A stretch of DNA of 10,394 nucleotides from an uncultured Clostridia bacterium (GTDB taxonomy: Bacteria; Bacillota; Clostridia; Lachnospirales; Lachnospiraceae). The stretch spans positions 1 to 10,394 of the forward strand of contig CAMWWR010000029.1 in assembly GCA_947178045.1 (NCBI GenBank), in the 5' to 3' direction. Of this stretch, positions 5,999 to 10,394 are shown piece after piece. The translations under genes and the position numbers were made by a program. The notes below the pieces were generated by a model. The model searched no databases, was not told the origin of the DNA, and saw nothing but the letters and a program-made list of their open reading frames with translations. Position 1 is the first letter of the stretch. Every line of letters begins with the position of its first letter.

Positions 5999-6787
5999 TC
6001 AGTCCTGCCCCGGCCTTCGCGGAATCGCGTATTTATTGCGGTACTGGCCCGGCGTCAGGCCCGTCTTTTCCTTAAATTGCCGGCAAAAATGCTCGTTGCC
6101 GTGATAGCCGCATTCCAGGGCGATATCCAGCACCGGCTTGTCCGTGCATTCCAGCATGTTCTGCGCATACCGGATCCGGCTCATAATCACATCGTTCATG
6201 CAGGTAATCCGGAACGCCGCCTTGTACATCGTGTGCAGGCGGCTTTCGCTCAGATAGACCATCTCAGCCATTCTGTGCACCGTCCACTCCTTTCCCGGGT
6301 GCAGATAAATCTGCGAGCGCAAGTGCAGCAGACGGGAATCCATGCTGACCGCCTCCCTGTTCACGCACGAATCGTGCATTTTGTAGACGAGCAGCTTCAT
6401 CATCGCTTCCATAGATTTTTCCCGCTCGCTGTAGCCCGCGATATTCTCATACGCCAGGATGCGCATCAGCTCATGCACCCCGAACGGATTGATCAGCTTG
6501 ACCGGCCTCGCGAACGGCACATACGGCTCCCGCAGCTCGGTATCGTCGGACAAAAACTGGATCCATTCCTCATGGTGATGTGCTCCGCACGCTTCATAAT
6601 AGATCGGCGTCATCGGCGGATAGAGCACAAAGCTGTCCGCCTCGCATTCGACCCGTTGGCCGCCGATCCGCAGCAGGGTCGGCGTTTTCAGTACAACAAA
6701 GAACCAGACCGGGATCCCGTCCGGCCAGTTCCTCACAAAATCTGCATCGTCAAAGCTGTCCACGACCACATATTTCACCTGAAACAT
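5999..6787 (-). CDS. AraC-family transcriptional regulator
   Basis: Protein of 262 residues, the usual size for two-domain AraC regulators. The N-terminal half has the cupin-like ligand-binding pattern (GGQRVECEADSFVLYPPM, then the HHHEEW cluster at 70-75). The C-terminal half holds two helix-turn-helix motifs: about 168-190 (WTVHRMAEMVYLSESRLHTMY) and about 217-240 (PVLDIALECGYHGNEHFCRQF), followed by the signature TGLTPGQYRNKY. It should bind DNA in response to a small molecule, likely a sugar, and, lying directly downstream of the xylanase gene, probably controls the xylan cluster. The start at 6787 is chosen because GAGGTGG stands seven bases upstream and the domain begins there; the longer frame to 6967 runs back into the xylanase coding end. 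Unusually, the ribosome binding site lies in the 3' arm of the xylanase terminator hairpin, while its own promoter lies across the loop. Confidence 0.92.
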   Translation of the reverse strand: MFQVKYVVVDSFDDADFVRNWPDGIPVWFFVVLKTPTLLRIGGQRVECEADSFVLYPPMTPIYYEACGAHHHEEWIQFLSDDTELREPYVPFARPVKLINPFGVHELMRILAYENIAGYSEREKSMEAMMKLLVYKMHDSCVNREAVSMDSRLLHLRSQIYLHPGKEWTVHRMAEMVYLSESRLHTMYKAAFRITCMNDVIMSRIRYAQNMLECTDKPVLDIALECGYHGNEHFCRQFKEKTGLTPGQYRNKYAIPRRPGQD

Positions 6788-6832
6788 AAAAAAACCACCT
6801 CTCTGCACAAGTATAGCATAAAAGGTGGTTTT
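6788..6832 (-). terminator. Terminator of the xylanase gene, overlapping the AraC ribosome binding site
   Basis: Minus-strand AAAACCACCT (6832-6823) pairs perfectly with AGGTGGTTTT (6800-6791) around a 22-base loop, and a run of seven T (6794-6788) follows, running right up to the AraC ATG. It lies 46 bases beyond the xylanase stop. The long loop is unusual, but the AT-GC pattern and T tail fit a Rho-independent terminator. In read-through RNA the stem would also hide the GAGGTGG ribosome binding site of the AraC gene. Confidence 0.7.
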
Positions 6833-6838
6833 ATACAA
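6810..6838 (-). promoter_or_regulatory. Promoter of the AraC-family gene, inside the terminator hairpin
   Basis: On the minus strand TTGTAT (6833-6838), 17 bases, then TATACT (6810-6815) preceded by TGC, an extended -10. Transcription would begin near 6803, so the mRNA lacks the 5' arm of the hairpin (6823-6832) and leaves a leader of only about 15 bases with the ribosome binding site exposed. Confidence 0.65.
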
Positions 6839-6878
6839 CCGATTATCCGCTCCGGCTCCGCGCCGGAATTTCAGCGCA

Positions 6879-8156
6879 TCAGTAATCAATCGCCCACACG
6901 GACGGATCCTGCAGCACACCGTAATATGCGCGCTTCGGATTACCCTGCTCGTCGAACAAAAGCGCATGCTCGCCGGCCCTCCAGCCGCTGTTTGCCGGAC
7001 GGTCCGTATAGCCCCAGAAGGTCATGGAGGTGAACGGCATACCGCTGTCAACAATCTTCTGCAGCCCCTGCATCAGACATTTCAGCTTGCGTGCCTGCTT
7101 CTCCAGATTCTCCTCGGTCGCCTCCTGCCCGATCCCTAAGTCAAATTCCGTAATCTGCACCTCGTAGCCCGCACGACAGAAGGTGCGGACGGTCGGCAGC
7201 AGGGTGACATCCATCACGCTCTCCAGCCCGACATGGGACTGCATGCCGATGCCGTCGATCAGGCCCTCGTCCTGGATCTTCTGCAGGCCGTCGACAATCC
7301 GCTTCGCCTTGGAGACCGTATTGTAATCGTTGTAGAACAATTTCATATAGTCCGCCGCATACTGTCTTGCGTAGTAAAACGCGTAATAAACATAATCCGT
7401 TCCGAGCACCTCAAACCAGTAATTTTCGTGTCCGTCGCATTCCTCCACAACGCCGAACGGATTCTCGTCGGAGATCGGCCCGTTGAACGCCTCGTTCACC
7501 ACATCCACGGCGTAGATCATCCCCGGATACTCCGTATCGAACCAGGTCAGCACCTGGCGGATATAGCTCTCCAGGCGCTGGAGCATAACCTCCTTGCTGA
7601 CATACGCGCCGTCGTTCGTATAGTCCTCGGTAAAGAACCAGCGCGGAGTCTGCGCATGCCACACAAGCGTATGGAACCGGATCTTGATATCATTTTCCAG
7701 CGCGCGCAAAATCGCCGCGTTGCAGCGCGAGAAATCCACGGCCGGCTCCGTGTAGGTGCTGCCGTCCGCAAGCCCGTCCTGGCTCTCCTTCTGGCGCAGC
7801 AGCGCGTCCGGCTTCATCTCGTTCTCGCAGGTAAAGCTGTTGAAATTCGCCGTAATGGTATCCGAGATCTTGCCCCAGCTGTTGAAGTCGGACGGATTCA
7901 GGGCGACTCCCATATAGAAATAGTCCTTGTAAAGCTCAAGAAAATTCTCGGCGACCGGCTCGGGCGTCGGTGTCGGAGTCGGTTCCGGCGTTGCTGTCGG
8001 CTCCGGCGTTGCTGTTGCCTCCGGAGTGACCGTCGCCTCCGGCCCGGCCTGTCCTCCCGTCACAGTCGGCTGGCCGTTCTCCCCCTCCGCCGGCTTTCCG
8101 CAGCCCGCGAGTACGACCGCCGCCGCAAGTGCAAAAAACAGATTTCTTTTTTTCAT
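6879..8156 (-). CDS. GH10 endo-1,4-beta-xylanase, lipoprotein
   Basis: Protein of 425 residues. The N-terminus is a lipoprotein signal peptide: MKKRN, a hydrophobic stretch and the lipobox LAGC with Cys19. Residues 40-67 form a Thr-Pro-Glu linker. The GH10 barrel fills about 72-420 and shows all family signatures: NSFTCENEMK (107-115 region), HTLVWHAQTP (162-171), DVVNEAFN with the acid/base E222, NDYN (276-279), DGIGMQSH (301-308), ITEFD with nucleophile E337, and TFWGYTD with W381, then ALLFDEQGNPKRAYYGVL. It cuts the xylan backbone on the outer face of the cell membrane. The start is supported by AGGAG five bases before the ATG. The downstream neighbour is an AraC regulator and the upstream one a GH43 enzyme. 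No carbohydrate-binding or S-layer module is present, so anchoring is by lipid alone. High GC content, like the GH43 gene. Confidence 0.95.
   Translation of the reverse strand: MKKRNLFFALAAAVVLAGCGKPAEGENGQPTVTGGQAGPEATVTPEATATPEPTATPEPTPTPTPEPVAENFLELYKDYFYMGVALNPSDFNSWGKISDTITANFNSFTCENEMKPDALLRQKESQDGLADGSTYTEPAVDFSRCNAAILRALENDIKIRFHTLVWHAQTPRWFFTEDYTNDGAYVSKEVMLQRLESYIRQVLTWFDTEYPGMIYAVDVVNEAFNGPISDENPFGVVEECDGHENYWFEVLGTDYVYYAFYYARQYAADYMKLFYNDYNTVSKAKRIVDGLQKIQDEGLIDGIGMQSHVGLESVMDVTLLPTVRTFCRAGYEVQITEFDLGIGQEATEENLEKQARKLKCLMQGLQKIVDSGMPFTSMTFWGYTDRPANSGWRAGEHALLFDEQGNPKRAYYGVLQDPSVWAIDY
7956..8039 (-). repeat. Tandem repeat coding the xylanase Thr-Pro-Glu linker
   Basis: Codons 40-67 encode runs of ATPEPT and TPTP type. 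The DNA shows imperfect 18-base units (GCAACGCCGGAGCCGACA on the coding strand), the kind of sequence that changes length by slippage. It links the lipid anchor to the GH10 domain. Confidence 0.75.
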
Positions 8157-8170
8157 TGCTGCTCCTATCT

Positions 8171-8186
8171 GCGTGCTTCGGCACGC
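8171..8186. other. Perfect hairpin in the xylanase mRNA leader
   Basis: GCGTGC (8171-8176) and GCACGC (8181-8186) form a perfect 6-bp stem around four bases (TTCG on plus, CGAA on minus). It ends about 14 bases before the xylanase ATG, just upstream of AGGAG, and would lie at the very 5' end of an mRNA started near 8188. A 5' stem of this kind may protect the message; no T run follows, so it is not a terminator. Confidence 0.55.
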
Positions 8187-8194
8187 GCATAAAT

Positions 8195-8229
8195 ATTATC
8201 ATGGAAACGCGGATTGATTCACCGTTTCC
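8195..8229 (-). promoter_or_regulatory. Likely xylanase promoter with inverted repeat over the -35 region
   Basis: On the minus strand a -10 GATAAT (8195-8200) is clear, but the -35 position (8218-8223, 17-base spacing) reads GGTGAA, a poor match. That poor -35 sits within a perfect 7-bp inverted repeat, GGAAACG (8203-8209) and CGTTTCC (8223-8229), with 13 bases between. A weak -35 overlapped by a dyad is what an activator-controlled promoter looks like; the AraC-family protein encoded downstream is the obvious candidate. GGAAACG also faintly resembles half of a catabolite (cre) site, but the full cre consensus is not met. Confidence 0.45.
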
Positions 8230-8240
8230 TCAGATTCACG

Positions 8241-8277
8241 CCGCCCGCAGGCGGTCCGCTTCCGGCCGGATATCCGG
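8241..8277. other. GC-rich hairpins after the GH43 stop
   Basis: Just past the GH43 stop lie a 12-base palindrome, CCGGATATCCGG (8266-8277), and a stem CCGCC (8241-8245) with GGCGG (8250-8254). Neither has a T run, so a full stop of transcription is not shown, and esterase-GH43 transcripts may read into the xylanase gene. Confidence 0.4.
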
Positions 8278-8281
8278 TCCG

Positions 8282-10120
8282 CTATTTCACGATCACCCTC
8301 GTCTTTACCCAGGCGAGCTCCGGCTTCAGATCAAGCTCCTCCGTCAGGTCGAGCACCGGGAAGCCCTCCCGGTTAAAATGCAGCCTGCGCAGGCCGCTTG
8401 CCCTCACCCCGTTCACCCCTCGCCTCGCGTGGTAGACGAAATAGGTCACGCCGTCCTCGTCCGTCACAAAGGAGCTGTGCCCCGGGCCGAATTCCCCCCA
8501 CCTTGATTTCTCCGCCGTGCAGCCATCCCGGCTGACGTCGGAAGGCACGCTGCGCGAGGAGAGCAGCGGATAATTCTCCTTCACCCAGTTTTCCGGCACG
8601 AGCAGGTCGTCCCCCTCGCGCGCCGAGAGCAGCCCCGTCACATAGGTCGAATCGACCGCCGCGCTCGAGAAGGTCATGTAGACCATGCCGTCCCGCAGGA
8701 TCACAAACGGACCCTCGTCCACAAAGGTGTGATTGTTCGCCCAGCCGTACTCCGGCTGCGACAAAAGCACCGGCTCCGAGGCAAGCTGCCACGGCCTTTC
8801 CGGGTTCAGCCTCGCGATATAGAGCCATGCTCCCTGGTCAACCGGCTTAAACTGCCGCTGCGACCAGCATACATAATGCACTCCCGCCGCCTCGAATTCC
8901 GTCATATCCAGCGTGATGCCCTGCTCGCCATACAGCATGCTTCCGTCCTGCCGCACGACGCGCACCGGCATTTCCCAGTCCTGCGCCCGCATCGGATTGC
9001 CACCCGGTTTCAGCGCCATCACATGGCTCTGCTCCTTTTCAAACGGCCCCGGCGTGCCGGCGTGAAAAATATAGAGCCTGTCCCCGATGCAGTGGAACTC
9101 CGGTGCCCACAGAAGTCCCTTCAGATGCGGGTATGTATGCGTGTCGAGGATCCGGACCTCCTGCGCCGTCACCAGCGCCGGAATCGTATCGGCTTCCCGT
9201 ATGTACAGGGAATTGTTCCCGTCGGCATCGTTCGTCGCGATAAAATAGTATTTTCCGCCCCAGCGCCCGATGCACGGGTCCGCGCGGTCCCAGGCGATCG
9301 GAAACGGAAAATGCTCCTGGTGCACCTTCCCGTACACCTCGTACTCGCCCGGCGTATTCCAGTCCACTTCGTCCGCGTACCAGTCCACTCTTTTTTCCAC
9401 CGACGATCCGTCGCTGTAGCCTGCCGCGGCCCTCACTGCGGCAAGCTCCTTGGGACTGTGCGCCTCCACGGTCTCCGGCACCTCGTTCGCCACATTGACC
9501 GGCGTGAGGAACCTGCATTTCAGGCGCTCCGCCATCTCCCGCGGGATCGCGATCATATTGCCCGGCACGGCCCCGGGCAGCTGCGCCTCGATCGCCGCGC
9601 GCTCCTTTTGCGTAAAGCGCCCGAGCAGGAAGCGCTGTTCGCGCATGCGCCCGTCCTCCGCCGGCTCCTGCCCCGCGGACGTATTCTCCGCCGCAGATGC
9701 GAGCTCCGCCGCCGCACTCCGCATCCGGTTTGCGGCCTCGTGGAGCACTGTCTCCGCTTCCTGCGCGCCCCATGCGCCCAGTTCCCGATAATGAATCAGA
9801 TCCTCGCTGCAAAACGCGAGCAGCTTTTCCCCGAGCTCCGCGTCCGTGCTTCCGTCCGTCTCAATCCTGTGGGCCGTCACACCGAAGGAGCCGTCCGGCC
9901 TGCAAAAAAGCTTCGGCTCCCGCAGGCTCTTCGCACACAGCGTGCCGTCCGGGCGGGAAACCGCCTTCGCGTACAAAATCCCCGAATTGTGGTTGAGCGC
10001 CGTAAAATGCTCCCCGTCCCGCGTCAGTGCAAGGTGCATGCTGTACGCAAGCTTTTGGGAATACACCGGATCCTCGAGCGCCTCCCTTGTATAGCAGAGC
10101 AAATAATCCTTCTCCTCCAT
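8282..10120 (-). CDS. GH43 family glycosidase with Ig-like domain, cytoplasmic
   Basis: Protein of 612 residues without signal peptide (start MEEKDYLLCYTRE). Order of parts: an N-terminal beta module (about 1-115: AYSMHLALTRDGEHF, SLREPKLFCRPDGSFGV, FCSEDLIHYRELG) that looks like a few blades of a GH43-type propeller; an Ala/Glu-rich helical linker (about 118-200); a bacterial Ig-like group 4 domain (about 217-266: AAAGYSDGSSVEKRVDW, NTPGEYEVYGKV); and the GH43 catalytic propeller (about 270-612). Likely catalytic residues are base D281 (ADP), modulator D405 (ITLDMTEF) and acid E469 (DEGP); WAPEF (338-342), H548 in FGPGHSSF and YHARR also fit the fold. The role is probably beta-xylosidase or arabinofuranosidase on imported oligosaccharides; the specificity cannot be read. 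A purine-rich ribosome binding site (AAGGGGAAGG) precedes the start at 10120. It follows the esterase gene by 26 bases. Very GC-rich (about 67-75% in two sampled lines). Confidence 0.9.
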   Translation of the reverse strand: MEEKDYLLCYTREALEDPVYSQKLAYSMHLALTRDGEHFTALNHNSGILYAKAVSRPDGTLCAKSLREPKLFCRPDGSFGVTAHRIETDGSTDAELGEKLLAFCSEDLIHYRELGAWGAQEAETVLHEAANRMRSAAAELASAAENTSAGQEPAEDGRMREQRFLLGRFTQKERAAIEAQLPGAVPGNMIAIPREMAERLKCRFLTPVNVANEVPETVEAHSPKELAAVRAAAGYSDGSSVEKRVDWYADEVDWNTPGEYEVYGKVHQEHFPFPIAWDRADPCIGRWGGKYYFIATNDADGNNSLYIREADTIPALVTAQEVRILDTHTYPHLKGLLWAPEFHCIGDRLYIFHAGTPGPFEKEQSHVMALKPGGNPMRAQDWEMPVRVVRQDGSMLYGEQGITLDMTEFEAAGVHYVCWSQRQFKPVDQGAWLYIARLNPERPWQLASEPVLLSQPEYGWANNHTFVDEGPFVILRDGMVYMTFSSAAVDSTYVTGLLSAREGDDLLVPENWVKENYPLLSSRSVPSDVSRDGCTAEKSRWGEFGPGHSSFVTDEDGVTYFVYHARRGVNGVRASGLRRLHFNREGFPVLDLTEELDLKPELAWVKTRVIVK

Positions 10121-10146
10121 ATCCTTCCCCTTTCCGTCGTCCCTCT

Positions 10147-10394
10147 TTATTCCTCCAGCAGCCAGCGGATCGCAGGCTCAAGCTTCGGATCCCAGAACTG
10201 CATATTGTGGCTTCCGGCGCTCTCCTCGTAGAACACCGGGATTCCCTCCTGCTGCAGGAAGCGATGAAACGCCCGGTTCCGCTCAAGCAGAAAATCCTCC
10301 GTGCCGCACACCATGAAAATACCCGGAATTCTTCTTCCCTCCCGCTTCAGCCGCAGCAGCAGTGTTTCCGGGTTCGCGTCGCTCTCCTCGACCC
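10147..10394 (-). CDS. Alpha/beta-hydrolase esterase, C-terminal end (partial)
   Basis: The last 81 residues of a gene that enters from the right edge (first whole codon ends at 10392) and stops at TAA 10147-10149. CGTEDFLLERN carries the likely catalytic Asp (D33 of the fragment), and AGSHNMQFWDPKLEPAIRWL carries the likely catalytic His (H62) followed by the FWD and terminal WL pattern of the esterase D / tributyrin-esterase / acetylxylan-esterase type (CE1-like). The nucleophile serine lies outside the window, as does any signal peptide, so the location in the cell is unknown. The gene ends 26 bases before the GH43 start on the same strand with no terminator between, so the two are almost surely co-transcribed. 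In this setting removal of acetyl or feruloyl groups from xylan fragments is a reasonable guess, not shown. Confidence 0.85.
   Translation of the reverse strand, partial: VEESDANPETLLLRLKREGRRIPGIFMVCGTEDFLLERNRAFHRFLQQEGIPVFYEESAGSHNMQFWDPKLEPAIRWLLEE

Noticed and set aside
6788..6967. N-terminal extension of the AraC-family protein to an ATG at 6967
   Set aside because: Overlaps the xylanase coding end and the terminator; the added residues are basic and Cys-rich, not domain-like, and the ATG at 6787 has a ribosome binding site.
5924..7033. 369-codon plus-strand frame opposite the AraC gene
   Set aside because: Crosses two minus-strand genes and their promoter and terminator, and has no recognisable domain.
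7956..8039. Repeats here as a CRISPR array or mobile repeat
   Set aside because: They are short, contiguous, in frame and encode the Thr-Pro-Glu linker of the xylanase.
8729..10231. 500-codon open frame on the plus strand opposite the GH43 gene
   Set aside because: Shadow of GC-rich codon use on the other strand; the product is Arg/His/Pro-rich, matches nothing, and the minus strand encodes clear GH43 motifs throughout.

Overview
The window reads as chromosomal DNA of an anaerobic, xylan-degrading member of the Clostridia (Bacillota), most likely a Lachnospiraceae-type gut bacterium. This is inferred from strong AGGAGG-type ribosome binding sites, Rho-independent terminators with T tails, sigma-A-type promoters, a lipoprotein GH10 xylanase on a Thr-Pro-Glu linker, a cytoplasmic GH43 enzyme with an Ig-like domain, and a PurF-like protein of a form I recall from that family. 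No rRNA, tRNA, insertion sequence or CRISPR array was seen.

Layout. Plus strand, 1-2105: the 3' end of a methyl-accepting chemotaxis protein gene, a non-coding stretch with two dyads and a strong terminator, then a promoter, a 5' leader and a PurF-like gene. A near-symmetric 20-bp stem at 2125-2174 separates this from the rest. Everything from 2190 to the right edge is on the minus strand. Read right to left in transcription order this is: the end of an alpha/beta-hydrolase esterase, a GH43 glycosidase, a GH10 xylanase lipoprotein, an AraC-family regulator, an NfeD protein and its SPFH/band-7 partner, an amidohydrolase, and an NAD-dependent epimerase-like protein.

How the genes work together. 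Esterase, GH43, GH10 and AraC look like a xylan-use cluster. The anchored xylanase would cut xylan outside the cell. The GH43 enzyme, which has no signal peptide, would trim imported oligosaccharides. The esterase may remove acyl groups, and the AraC protein may control the set. No transporter lies inside the window. NfeD and SPFH form the usual membrane-microdomain pair with their own promoter. Amidohydrolase and epimerase are 51 bases apart and probably co-transcribed; their substrates are unknown.

Points most worth following: the PurF-like protein keeps its PRPP-binding loop and four cysteines placed like Fe-S ligands, but has lost the catalytic N-terminal Cys and apparently the other glutaminase-site residues. 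The AraC gene seems to be driven by a promoter embedded in the terminator hairpin of the xylanase gene, so that its own mRNA would lack the 5' arm of that hairpin. An inverted repeat covers the weak -35 region of the likely xylanase promoter.
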